Below, piece by piece: positions 8,733 to 16,307 of a stretch of 64,000 bases of DNA. Under the pieces are notes generated by a model, which made no database searches, was not told where the DNA came from, and saw nothing but the letters and a program-made list of their open reading frames with translations. This DNA is from Croceicoccus sp. Ery15 (GTDB lineage Bacteria; Pseudomonadota; Alphaproteobacteria; Sphingomonadales; Sphingomonadaceae): NCBI RefSeq assembly GCF_020985305.1, contig NZ_CP087588.1, positions 1-64,000 of the forward strand, given 5' to 3'. The position numbers and the translations under genes are program-made. Every line of letters begins with the position of its first letter. The stretch's first letter is position 1.

Positions 8733-8995
8733 AGCGCGCTCTCGTTCTTTGTGCCCTGCTGGCAGGCTGTGGCGGCGAGGAAGGCGGCATTCGCATTGAA
8801 CGGGTGGAAGTGCCCGTCGAGGTGCAAAAGCCTTGCCCTGCCGAACGCCCGCTTCGTCCCGGCCCGCTTGGCGCGCTTAACCCAGATACCTTGAAGGCTC
8901 TGGCCCAGACGCTGGCGAAACTGGCCGAGTATTCGGACGATGGCCAATACGCCGATCAGGCTGAATCCGTATTTGATATTTGCGAGGTGCAGTGA
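8729..8995 (+). CDS. Outer-membrane spanin lipoprotein, Rz1-like
   Basis: This 88-residue protein starts with a short signal and lipobox (MKRALVLCALLAGCGG; Cys at 15) and continues with a Pro-rich stretch (PCPAERPLRPGP) and a C-terminal helical part. A short Pro-containing lipoprotein directly overlapping an Rz-like gene is the expected o-spanin. It would be anchored in the outer membrane and pair with the i-spanin across the periplasm. It is longer than the lambda Rz1, as is usual for non-nested spanin pairs. Confidence 0.7.
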   Translation: MKRALVLCALLAGCGGEEGGIRIERVEVPVEVQKPCPAERPLRPGPLGALNPDTLKALAQTLAKLAEYSDDGQYADQAESVFDICEVQ

Positions 8996-10638
8996 TGCTG
9001 GGACTTGGCCTGTTCCTCGGAATGCAGAGCACGGGCGGAGTTTCTCCTACACCCACGCCAACCCCTGCGCCCACATGGTCCGTGCAGCCGTCTATCAGCG
9101 GCACGCCTCAAGTGGGCGAAACCCTGACCGGCAGCGACGGCACGATCAGCAACGGCACGGTATCTGCGCGGGCATGGCTGCGGGCGGGTTCTGCCATCTC
9201 TGGCGCAACCGGCTCGTCCTACGTTCTGCAAGAGGCGGACGAGGGGCAGAACATCAGCTATCGCGTGACGGCGACGGGTGCAGGCGGTTCGGCCAATGCG
9301 ACTAGTGCGGCGGTGGGGCCGGTGACTGCCGCGCCTGCACCATCCCCGACGCTGAACGCAATCACCCTGTCCAATAGTAGCGTGGCGGAAAACACCGCTG
9401 CGGGCGCTGTGGTGGGCGCTATTCAGGGCAAGACAAGCGGTTCCACGCTGTCGCTGACCGACGATGCGGGTGGGCGGTTTGCCATTTCCGGCACCGATCT
9501 GGTGACCGGCTCGACGGCGACGAATTACGAAGCGGCAACGTCGCATTCGATCACGATCCGCGAAACGCTGGCAGGCGCGACCAATACTCCGCGCGATACC
9601 GTGCGGACGATCACGGTCACGAATGTCAACGAAGCGTCCAATCTGGCGGCACTGACGCTGGACGACACCAGCATTGTCGAGGGCGAAACCGTCACGATCA
9701 ATATCGTGGGCGCAACGGCAGGTTCGACCATCACCGGCACGATGCCGTCCGGTCTGACGCTGAACAGCGGGGCGCGGACGATTACCGGCTCTGTCGCATC
9801 GTCGGGCACCTATAATTTCGATCTGGTGGAAACGCTGGCCGACAGCGCGAACAGCCCGCGCACCTCGGCGCAATCGCTGACGGTGACGGTTGCTCCGCTC
9901 AGTGTCGAGGATACTTTCTCGACTGGCGGCAGCACGGCCCCAATCGAAAGCAGGGCGATGGATACCGGCCATCTGTGGAACCTGCTGTCCGGTTCGAGCA
10001 TCAGGCTGGCGGCATCTCTGGGCACGGCATATTCTGGCGGCAGTGCTTTCTATCGTGTGCAGACAGCGGGCGCGGTCGATGTCGAGACGGCGGACGATAT
10101 TGACGTTGAGGTCGATATTTACACAGCTGACAGCAACCGATGCTCAATGACTGCGAGGTTCTACGGAACCGATGAAAACAATTACATCGGTTTGGGGTAT
10201 TCGCAGAACAATGGCTGGCGACTTTTCCAGTGTGTCGCCGGAGTAAATACCAACATGACGCCCATCATCAGTGCGACGCCTGCTGTGGGTTCGACTGTCA
10301 CGCTGCGCGTAGAGGTGCGTGACGGTCTGATAGACATGTTCGTGGACGGGGTTGAGGTAGCATCTGACCTGACCGTCCCTGTCGAACTGACGGGTCGCAA
10401 GGTGGGCCTCGGCGTCTCGTCCATCGCATCCGCGACAACCCGCACGCATTTCAGCCGCGTCTCGTTCGCGGATGCGGTGGTCGAGAGCGAACCCGCACTG
10501 ACCTATCCCGAACCGGACCAGTCGGCGCGTCTGGATGAAATGACCGACCAGATCAGCGGCGCGCCTGTTTTCTACCGCCAAAGCTATTTCGACGTGATGA
10601 CTGCCGATGACAGTCATGGCGACATGATGGGAATGTAA
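8995..10638 (+). CDS. Large phage adhesin with Ig-like, cadherin-like and lectin-like domains
   Basis: This 547-residue protein starts at an ATG overlapping the spanin stop. After a hydrophobic N-terminus and a Pro/Thr linker (SPTPTPTPAPTWSV) it shows an Ig-like sandwich (to about residue 115), a cadherin-like repeat (SSVAENTAAGAVVGAI ... RTITVTNVNE, about 120-215), another Ig-like sandwich, and from about residue 305 a concanavalin/LamG-like domain (VEDTFSTGG ... HLWNLLSG ... FSRVSF). The last residues (SYFDVMTADDSHGDM) form a short linker. Host-surface binding is inferred from these domains and from the adjacent tailspike candidate; no receptor can be named. Confidence 0.65.
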   Translation: MLGLGLFLGMQSTGGVSPTPTPTPAPTWSVQPSISGTPQVGETLTGSDGTISNGTVSARAWLRAGSAISGATGSSYVLQEADEGQNISYRVTATGAGGSANATSAAVGPVTAAPAPSPTLNAITLSNSSVAENTAAGAVVGAIQGKTSGSTLSLTDDAGGRFAISGTDLVTGSTATNYEAATSHSITIRETLAGATNTPRDTVRTITVTNVNEASNLAALTLDDTSIVEGETVTINIVGATAGSTITGTMPSGLTLNSGARTITGSVASSGTYNFDLVETLADSANSPRTSAQSLTVTVAPLSVEDTFSTGGSTAPIESRAMDTGHLWNLLSGSSIRLAASLGTAYSGGSAFYRVQTAGAVDVETADDIDVEVDIYTADSNRCSMTARFYGTDENNYIGLGYSQNNGWRLFQCVAGVNTNMTPIISATPAVGSTVTLRVEVRDGLIDMFVDGVEVASDLTVPVELTGRKVGLGVSSIASATTRTHFSRVSFADAVVESEPALTYPEPDQSARLDEMTDQISGAPVFYRQSYFDVMTADDSHGDMMGM

Positions 10639-10641
10639 TTC

Positions 10642-13600
10642 ATGTGGACGCATAACGCAGTCAAAGACGGCAACTGGTCCGACGCGACCGTTTGGGACGC
10701 GGGCACTGTTCCCGGCGATCTGGCTGCCGTCAATATCGGCAATTTCGATGTCGTCTATGATGTGCTGGCCACGACCGAACGGCTGACCGACGTTCAAGTG
10801 AGCGGGCAAGGATCGCTGCGTTTTGCCCGCACGCGGACCAAGATGATCGTGGACACCATCATGTGCCACGGCTTCCTCGATATGGGAAGTTGGCAGGACC
10901 AGATACCCGATAGCGGCCTGACCGATGGCAATGGCCACCGCATCCCGCAATGCGATGTCGTGTTTTGGGCGAGCGAGGCTCCGCTAACCTCTGCGCGCCT
11001 TGGCCTTATGACGATGGGGCCTGTCCGTATTCAGGGCGAGGACAAGCTGGCGCGCTCTTTCGCAACCGGCGCGTTGATGGCTGGGGCCACGACGATCACG
11101 CTGGAGGATGCGCCTTTCAATTGGCGCGTGGGCGATCAGATATTGATCCAGTCCACCGAGAGCGCGGGCACCGCTTCGACTGACGCGCAGTATGAAGGGC
11201 CGACAAGCTATTACGGCTGCGCGGGCGATACGACCCTGCGGCAAATCACCACGACCGGCTTCTATGGCAACGGCTATAAGCTGTCGCAGGACGAGGTTCG
11301 CACGATCACGGCGATTGCGGGCAATACGATCACGCTGGATAGCGCGCTGACCTATAGCCATCTGGTCTATACCAACACGCTGCCCGATAGCACGGCGGTT
11401 ACCGTCAAGCCGAACGTGGCGATGCTGACGCATTCGGTGCGGTTCCGCTCTGCCGATGCAAGCGATGCGGTCAATCTCGGCGGCGACCTGACCGACCTGC
11501 AAAAGCGGGCGCACACGATGCTGATGCACCATGACGATATTCAGGTGCGCTGTGCCGAATCCAAGAACATGGCACGGACCGATACCAATCCGACGCTCTC
11601 GTCCGACCAGCAAAGCGGAACGGGTGCAGCCTATTTCCGCATTGAAAACAGTTCGGGCGTGAGCATTGCCGATGCGAACAATGTGCGCGGGCGCTATTGC
11701 TGGCACCTGCATGGCAGCGGGCCGTATAACTGGCGCAAGCAGGTTGTCATGCAGAAGGTGTCAGCATGGGCACCGACTGCGGAATACCCCATTCCCGGAT
11801 GGGCCATGACGCATCACAATTGCCGCGCTGCGCTGGAGGATTGCACCATCTATAACGTGCGTGGTGCGGGCATGGTCAGCGAGTTCGGCAACGAAACCGG
11901 CCAGTGGCTGAACAATACGATTGCATGGGTGCGCGGCGATGGCTTTGATGCGTTCTGGAACGGGCGCGAAGAAAAGATCGAAAATCACAATGGCCATCAG
12001 GGCTGCGGAATGGATAACCAGTCGCGCGCCATTCTGATCCACGACAATCATTTTTCGTCCTGCCACTATGCCATGTATTACATGCAGCAAGCGCCAAAGA
12101 CGACCAGCGGCGGCAGCAATGGGGCCAGCACTGCGCCGTATAAGTTGATGAAGCGCATTGCCGACGAATACAGCCTGCGGTTCCGCGACCCGCTTGCACG
12201 CGGCAACAAGGACGGCGGCTATTTCGTTGACTATGGTGTGGACATGGAACTGGCGCACGGCACCTATGGGCCGGAGCAGGTTCAGATACCGCCGATGTTG
12301 GATAATATCATATGGGATTGCGGTGTCGGCCTGCTTGCGCAGCACCGGCAGCATACGATCCGCGCCGATAATACGCCTATGGTCATGAAGCGTTGCCACA
12401 TGATCAACGTTCCCCGCCCAATCGAGATACCGCTCTACAGCTTCCACTATCACTATTACGATTGCCTGTTCGTGGGCGCTCCGTCCGGCAGTCGCGGCGG
12501 CGCGGTCCTGACGCTGGGGACCATTGAGTGGCAGCATGTCATGGGCAACTGTAAAGCGGTGCGTTACAACACGGTGTTCAGCGACGACACTGGCATCTAC
12601 CAGAACTTCAATGGCGGGTTCTTCGACATTGATCTGGATGATGTGCTGTCGAACGGGCAATATGATAGTTTCAGCATGTCCACCGACCCGACCGCGCACC
12701 CGCTCTATAACGCGATGGAGGATTGGATCGTCACCGGAACGGGGCCTTGGACCTGCCGTGCCGATCAGGTGATAATCCATGACAGTGCGACCGATTTCCC
12801 GCTCGATCTGAACGGCGGCAATCGTCCGCGTGGTGCCTATGGTATCGAAAGCGAGCCTGCGTCGATGGTGGGTGAGCCTCGCCCCTATGTCTGGATCGAC
12901 CCTGCCAGCGACCTGACCATGAGTGGCAATTCCGCGCCGATCAAGGCGGCAACGACGATCAGCATCAAGGGTGTTATCGCGGATAGCATGGGGCTGCGCC
13001 ACATCGGGGCCATCCAGATTTTCTATCCCAACGGGCAGGTAAATCCGACATCGGGTTATGACCGCGTAAATTACGATATGGACAGCAATGTCTGCGCGAT
13101 GCGGAACGGCTGTTTTACGGAGGACGGTGGCACGACATACAAGTCGCGGCTGTGGTTCACCGACATTGATCGCGGGACAGGTGACCTGTTTCATTATTCG
13201 GTCGATGTCACGCTGACCGGCCTGACGGCGGAAACGATTGCGACCTATCTGGGCGATCCGGCACCGGAGCCGCCCGATCCGTCCATCCCCGAAAAGCTGA
13301 CCTTCGCGCCCTATGTGCCCGACACCAGCACGCCGATCATCGTTCCGATTGGGCCGATTACCAACCTCACTGGCGAGCCGCTTTCGATCCCGCTGCGGGT
13401 CAACTCAATCCATGGGTCGTGGGCACTGACCGGAGTGGATGCGGCGCAATTCACGATTGCCACGGTGAACGGCCTGCCGGAAATTCAATGGACCGGTGGA
13501 ACGCAGGATTACGCATCTCCTGCCGATACGGGCGGCGATAACGTGTATAACGTGACGGCGACCTATACCGACTTTCTGGGCAACGTCTCTGATCCAGAGG

Positions 13601-14154
13601 ACATCGCGGTTACGGTGGTTGATCTGTCGGCAGGCTATGCGTGGGAAGCCCTGATCAACTTTAGCACTTCGACAGGATATTCCGCACCGATCCAGTCAAT
13701 ATCGCGCGGCTCTGGCGTGAGGATTGCCGATGCGCTCGACATCGACGGTAATCCTACCGGAATGGGCGTCGATGTTACGGATGCGCCCAATGTCTCTAAC
13801 AATAACGGGACGGTTCTGAGTGGGGTTGCGGCTATCCCTAACCCGATGTTGAATACAGCGTGGGTCGAATATGGAGAGTCTGCATCGCTTGATCTGACAG
13901 GCTTGGACCCGGCAAAGACCTATGATCTGGTGCTGATGGCGAGCATAAACGACAGTTCGGGCAGGGCTGTGCTGTTCCGGGTGAATGGTGTCGATCTTTC
14001 GCCCCAATACGATGCATCGCAAAACACATCGAACGCCAATTACGTGGAAGGCGTGTCCCCCAACGGGAGCGGCAAGATCACTATCACGATCCTGCGCGGC
14101 ACCGGCAGCTCCTACACCTACATTTCTGCGCTCCGCATCAGCGAGGTGGAATAA
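10642..14154 (+). CDS. G8-domain, beta-helix tailspike candidate (CEMIP/TMEM2-like)
   Basis: This 1170-residue protein starts three bases after the adhesin. Residues 1-100 match a G8 domain (WTHNAVKDGNWSDATVW, then VPGDLAAVNIG). Next come NWRVGDQILIQSTES, a TITAIAGNTITLDSALTYSH motif and HTMLMHHDDIQVRCAESKN, in the order seen in the CEMIP/TMEM2 (PANDER/G8) family, followed by a parallel beta-helix to about residue 880. Two further beta-sandwich modules end the protein, the last one resembling a carbohydrate-binding jelly roll. In animals the family acts on hyaluronan. In a phage a capsule- or exopolysaccharide-degrading tailspike is a reasonable inference. It is intact and carries no signal peptide. 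Confidence 0.75.
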   Translation: MWTHNAVKDGNWSDATVWDAGTVPGDLAAVNIGNFDVVYDVLATTERLTDVQVSGQGSLRFARTRTKMIVDTIMCHGFLDMGSWQDQIPDSGLTDGNGHRIPQCDVVFWASEAPLTSARLGLMTMGPVRIQGEDKLARSFATGALMAGATTITLEDAPFNWRVGDQILIQSTESAGTASTDAQYEGPTSYYGCAGDTTLRQITTTGFYGNGYKLSQDEVRTITAIAGNTITLDSALTYSHLVYTNTLPDSTAVTVKPNVAMLTHSVRFRSADASDAVNLGGDLTDLQKRAHTMLMHHDDIQVRCAESKNMARTDTNPTLSSDQQSGTGAAYFRIENSSGVSIADANNVRGRYCWHLHGSGPYNWRKQVVMQKVSAWAPTAEYPIPGWAMTHHNCRAALEDCTIYNVRGAGMVSEFGNETGQWLNNTIAWVRGDGFDAFWNGREEKIENHNGHQGCGMDNQSRAILIHDNHFSSCHYAMYYMQQAPKTTSGGSNGASTAPYKLMKRIADEYSLRFRDPLARGNKDGGYFVDYGVDMELAHGTYGPEQVQIPPMLDNIIWDCGVGLLAQHRQHTIRADNTPMVMKRCHMINVPRPIEIPLYSFHYHYYDCLFVGAPSGSRGGAVLTLGTIEWQHVMGNCKAVRYNTVFSDDTGIYQNFNGGFFDIDLDDVLSNGQYDSFSMSTDPTAHPLYNAMEDWIVTGTGPWTCRADQVIIHDSATDFPLDLNGGNRPRGAYGIESEPASMVGEPRPYVWIDPASDLTMSGNSAPIKAATTISIKGVIADSMGLRHIGAIQIFYPNGQVNPTSGYDRVNYDMDSNVCAMRNGCFTEDGGTTYKSRLWFTDIDRGTGDLFHYSVDVTLTGLTAETIATYLGDPAPEPPDPSIPEKLTFAPYVPDTSTPIIVPIGPITNLTGEPLSIPLRVNSIHGSWALTGVDAAQFTIATVNGLPEIQWTGGTQDYASPADTGGDNVYNVTATYTDFLGNVSDPEDIAVTVVDLSAGYAWEALINFSTSTGYSAPIQSISRGSGVRIADALDIDGNPTGMGVDVTDAPNVSNNNGTVLSGVAAIPNPMLNTAWVEYGESASLDLTGLDPAKTYDLVLMASINDSSGRAVLFRVNGVDLSPQYDASQNTSNANYVEGVSPNGSGKITITILRGTGSSYTYISALRISEVE

Positions 14155-14270
14155 TGAGGCTGTCCGCGCTGTCGCATATAGCGATGTGGGCGCTAATGGC
14201 GCTGATGTGCTGGGATATGTGGGGACCGCGCGAACATGCAGTGATTAACCCGCCTATGTGTCGATCCTAG
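14154..14270 (+). CDS. Small phage membrane protein
   Basis: A 38-residue frame starts at an ATG whose first base is the last base of the tailspike stop (TAATG). It is a single hydrophobic segment (SHIAMWALMALMCWDMW) with a short polar tail. Its last 17 bases overlap the end of the minus-strand gene at 14254-14412, so the two operons converge here. Function unknown. Confidence 0.4.
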   Translation: MRLSALSHIAMWALMALMCWDMWGPREHAVINPPMCRS

Positions 14271-14412
14271 GCGGTTCTATCCATCCTGTAGGTTGAAAGC
14301 CTGCCCTGTCCAGAGCGTCGGTAAGCTGCTGTAGGGCTTCCTGCTGACGTTCTGGCGAGGCAGGCCCCATGGCCTGATTGGCCCGTCTGATATAGCCGCG
14401 TAGTTCTTCCAT
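14254..14412 (-). CDS. Small phage protein, last gene of the leftward set
   Basis: A 52-residue minus-strand frame starts at ATG 14412; an in-frame stop six codons upstream fixes that start. It reads MEELRGYIRRANQAMGPASP then a Gln-rich helix (ERQQEALQQLTDALDRAG), and ends ...IEPPRIDT. Composition is that of a small soluble helical protein. It converges with the plus-strand late genes and overlaps the last of them by 17 bases. No family recognised; possibly an early or accessory (moron-type) gene. Confidence 0.5.
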   Translation of the reverse strand: MEELRGYIRRANQAMGPASPERQQEALQQLTDALDRAGFQPTGWIEPPRIDT

Positions 14413-14472
14413 GCAGTCTTTATCGCACTACAGGGGTGACTATTGCCTAATTCCGTCCTTCATTCAGCTTCC

Positions 14473-14718
14473 TTATGCAGTGGGGGAGAGGAATGCGATG
14501 CGGTCAGGAAACTGGCATTTCAGCAGCCGCGATTGTTCGACCATCATTTCACAGCACGCTAATGCCGCCGCTCTTGCGTGGTGATGGCTCTGATCGAACG
14601 CCCGTGCACTAATCATCGTGGGCATGTGCGTTACCTCAACCCATGCCGCGTTTGGACCGCAATGCCACATGCCGCTGTCGGGCTTATCCTCGACCATTCG
14701 GACGCGATATTCATCCAT
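14473..14718 (-). CDS. Phage hypothetical protein, coupled to the upstream gene
   Basis: An 81-residue minus-strand protein whose ATG overlaps the stop of the gene at 14718-15146 (TGATG). It begins MDEYRVRMVEDKPDSG and contains three cysteines (HCGP, ALACCEM) and a His-rich stretch (QSHHHARAAALAC). Similar small proteins occur among phage early genes, but no family is recognised. The overlap with the upstream frame argues for a shared transcript. A GTG at 14721 is an alternative start. Confidence 0.55.
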   Translation of the reverse strand: MDEYRVRMVEDKPDSGMWHCGPNAAWVEVTHMPTMISARAFDQSHHHARAAALACCEMMVEQSRLLKCQFPDRIAFLSPTA

Positions 14719-15146
14719 CACAAATCTCCATTCAGTCGGGCTATCTCGGTAAGGATGGGGGTGGCCCCAATACGTTCGAGATATTCGGCATCAAGTGTTT
14801 TCCAGTCGAACTCGTCACTGAATGCGCCGCAAACATGGTCGTGATCGGTGAACGGCTGGCCGGGCGGTGGCGTGTAGCTGCTCCATTCAATCCCAAAGCT
14901 GCGAATGACATCTAAGCCAGAGACAGGCGGAGCGGACAGGCATGCCCCTATCTTACCCTGATCGCTAGACCAGTGATCGCATCCAGCGCAGCATCGCCCA
15001 TGCTTCCAATAGAACGTGTCTGCCCACTCCTGATATTTGTCCTGCCAGCGTTCACGCTTGATTTGGGAATAGGCTTCCACGGATGATAGACGGCGGCGCT
15101 CAATTTCCTCTGGCGGCAGTTCGCTGAATGTCATGCTATCTACCAT
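14718..15146 (-). CDS. Phage Cys-rich hypothetical protein, first gene of the leftward set
   Basis: A 142-residue minus-strand protein, taken to begin MVDSMTFSELPPEEIERRRL. A helical N-terminal half (YSQIKRERWQDKYQEWADTF) leads to a Cys cluster (HGRCCAGCDHW, then GACLSAPP, then HDHVCGAF) that could bind a metal ion, though this is only a guess from spacing. The frame stays open upstream into the tRNA fragment, so the start is uncertain; a second ATG lies at 15134. It is the first phage gene downstream of the tRNA-Val promoter on the same strand. Confidence 0.55.
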   Translation of the reverse strand: MVDSMTFSELPPEEIERRRLSSVEAYSQIKRERWQDKYQEWADTFYWKHGRCCAGCDHWSSDQGKIGACLSAPPVSGLDVIRSFGIEWSSYTPPPGQPFTDHDHVCGAFSDEFDWKTLDAEYLERIGATPILTEIARLNGDL

Positions 15147-15255
15147 TCCCCAAAGTGGCCCGCAAATGGTCAGCAAATGCCTTTCCGTTCGCGCTTGAAT
15201 CGCGATTTGTTCTGGTCTGCGCCAACGGAAATGCGTGGGGTTCGCGGTAGTTTCT

Positions 15256-15296
15256 TCGGTGTAAACGAGATGCTCTACCAGCTGAGCTAACCGCCC
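15256..15296 (-). pseudogene. tRNA-Val (TAC) 5' fragment at the prophage junction
   Basis: On the minus strand the first 41 bases match a tRNA-Val: acceptor GGGCGGT, D-arm GCTCAGCTGGTAGAGC, anticodon stem start TCTCG and loop TTTACAC, which gives anticodon TAC. The match ends after the first three bases of the 3' anticodon stem (CGA). The next bases (AGAAAC) cannot complete the stem, and no T-arm or acceptor 3' strand follows. The break coincides with the change from phage to chromosome. The 3' half must lie at the other prophage end, outside the window, or be lost. Confidence 0.8.
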
Positions 15297-15327
15297 GTCG
15301 AAGCAATTGGCTTCGTCGAAGGGGGCC

Positions 15328-15355
15328 GATTTAGACGCTTTTTCGCGCGCGTCAA
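15328..15355 (-). promoter_or_regulatory. Likely sigma-70-type promoter of the broken tRNA-Val gene
   Basis: Read on the minus strand there is TTGACG (15350-15355), a 16-base spacer and TAAATC (15328-15333), followed by a GC-rich stretch and then the tRNA 5' end 31 bases further on. This is a good fit to a stable-RNA promoter with a GC-rich discriminator. Transcription from it would run through the tRNA fragment into the three leftward phage genes. The call rests on consensus and position. Confidence 0.55.
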
Positions 15356-15513
15356 TCACCCATCGAATTTCGCCCGTACACCACGGCTCTGACAGTTTCC
15401 GAACGAGCCGTTTACCTGCTGTTAACGATATTGGGTGAAGGTAGGCGGGTAACAGATCATCCGGCCCGCGCCCGTTGAATTGCGTCGGGCGGACCATGAT
15501 GGAAGGACATGAG

Positions 15514-15624
15514 ATGGACGAGACTTCACGCCTTGCGCGCCAGTGTGCCTATGCCTTCATGGTGCTGCGCATCGTGCCGGTTATGCTGGTCGCCAGCACC
15601 GTCGGCCTGATGTGGATCAAATAG
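15514..15624 (+). CDS. Small membrane protein at the chromosomal side of the junction
   Basis: A 36-residue protein starting at ATG 15514 with a well-placed ribosome-binding site (GGAAGGA, seven bases before). The sequence is a short polar N-terminus (MDETSRLARQ) and one membrane segment (LRIVPVMLVASTVGLMWI). It is followed by a strong terminator, so it looks like a one-gene transcript. An in-frame ATG at 15496 gives six more residues. Function unknown. The 15147-15513 stretch otherwise holds only the tRNA fragment and its promoter. Confidence 0.45.
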   Translation: MDETSRLARQCAYAFMVLRIVPVMLVASTVGLMWIK

Positions 15625-15667
15625 ACTGCTAACAAAGGCGCGGGGCAACCCGGCTGACAGACGCTGA

Positions 15668-15702
15668 AAACAGCCGCCGCGAGAGCATCGCGGCGGCTGT
15701 TT
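15668..15702. terminator. Strong bidirectional hairpin terminator
   Basis: A perfect 15-base inverted repeat (arms 15668-15682 and 15688-15702) around a five-base loop, with A-rich and T-rich ends (AAAC at the left, GTTT at the right). It separates the small plus-strand gene from the converging minus-strand TlpA-like gene and could serve both. Confidence 0.8.
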
Positions 15703-15725
15703 CCCCTTCAGTTACAGGTTTCGTC

Positions 15726-16307
15726 TCAGGTTCCGGCCTTGGCCAGCATTTCGGCGGTTTCCGCGCTGGTCCAGTCATGCTCGCCGATCATGCGCCACAC
15801 TTCCTTGCCCTCTGCGTCGTAATAGATGGTCAGCGGCAGCACGCCGCCGCCATAGGCGAAGCCCAGATCGTTCTTGCTGTCGATCCACGGCTCCAGATGG
15901 GAAAAGCCCTGCTCGTCAAAAAAGGGCGTCACGACCTCGGCCCCCTGCATGTCCTGCGACACGGTCAGCACTTTCAGCGATTCTGCGCGCTCACCCGCCA
16001 GCTGGTCCAGCATCGGCATTTCCAGCTTGCAGGGGCCGCACCATGTCGCCCACAAATTGATCAGCAGCGGCTGGCCCGTGAACGCCGCCAGCTTTTTTTC
16101 CGTGCCGTCGGGCAGGGTAATGGCGAAATCGGGCAAAGCCTCGCCCGCATGGCTTTCGTCCATGATGCCCGCTTGCGCCGCCGGATCAGCGCTTTGTTCA
16201 GCCTCGCCTTGCTGCGGGGCTTCGCTTTGACTATCGCACGCGCCAAGCGAAAGGGCCGCCGCCATGGCAAGCGCGGGGGCCGCAAGAAAAGGTGTGCGTT
16301 TGATCAT
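15726..16307 (-). CDS. TlpA-like thioredoxin-fold lipoprotein
   Basis: A 193-residue protein with a signal and lipobox (ALSLGAC, Cys near residue 24), a short linker, then a thioredoxin-like domain containing the redox motif [15 protein letters not shown]. It follows the TlpA/ResA layout of membrane-tethered periplasmic thiol-disulfide reductases, which often help in cytochrome c maturation or other disulfide reduction. The gene is divergent from argH and their ATG codons overlap in one CATG (16305-16308). Partner proteins cannot be read from this region. It is not an operon member on this strand. Confidence 0.85.
   Translation of the reverse strand: MIKRTPFLAAPALAMAAALSLGACDSQSEAPQQGEAEQSADPAAQAGIMDESHAGEALPDFAITLPDGTEKKLAAFTGQPLLINLWATWCGPCKLEMPMLDQLAGERAESLKVLTVSQDMQGAEVVTPFFDEQGFSHLEPWIDSKNDLGFAYGGGVLPLTIYYDAEGKEVWRMIGEHDWTSAETAEMLAKAGT

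Larger units (their letters stand above)
1..15255. mobile_element. Right-hand part of an integrated tailed prophage
   Basis: The stretch carries phage-type genes: a transglycosylase, tail fibres, endolysin, spanins, an HNH endonuclease and large receptor-binding proteins. Most overlap by ATGA or TGATG junctions. It ends exactly where a tRNA-Val gene on the minus strand loses its 3' half (15256), after which ordinary chromosomal genes begin. Capsid, terminase, integrase and repressor genes are not seen, so the left end lies outside the window. Several genes in the first 4.1 kb are frameshifted, so the prophage may be decaying; sequencing error in homopolymer runs is the alternative. The right boundary is seen in the sequence. 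The integration mechanism is inferred. Confidence 0.85.

Noticed and set aside
11761..13194. A 477-codon minus-strand frame opposite the tailspike gene
   Set aside because: The plus-strand gene is well supported over the same bases, and the antisense product has no domain or start signal.
15150..15255. Possible 3' half of the tRNA-Val after an intron
   Set aside because: No T-arm (GTTCRA) in the right place and no stretch complementary to the acceptor GGGCGGT were found.
14718..15497. A 259-codon minus-strand frame running from the chromosome through the tRNA fragment into the phage gene
   Set aside because: Its first half reads through the tRNA and its promoter, which is not coding; only the part from about 15146 has phage-gene character.
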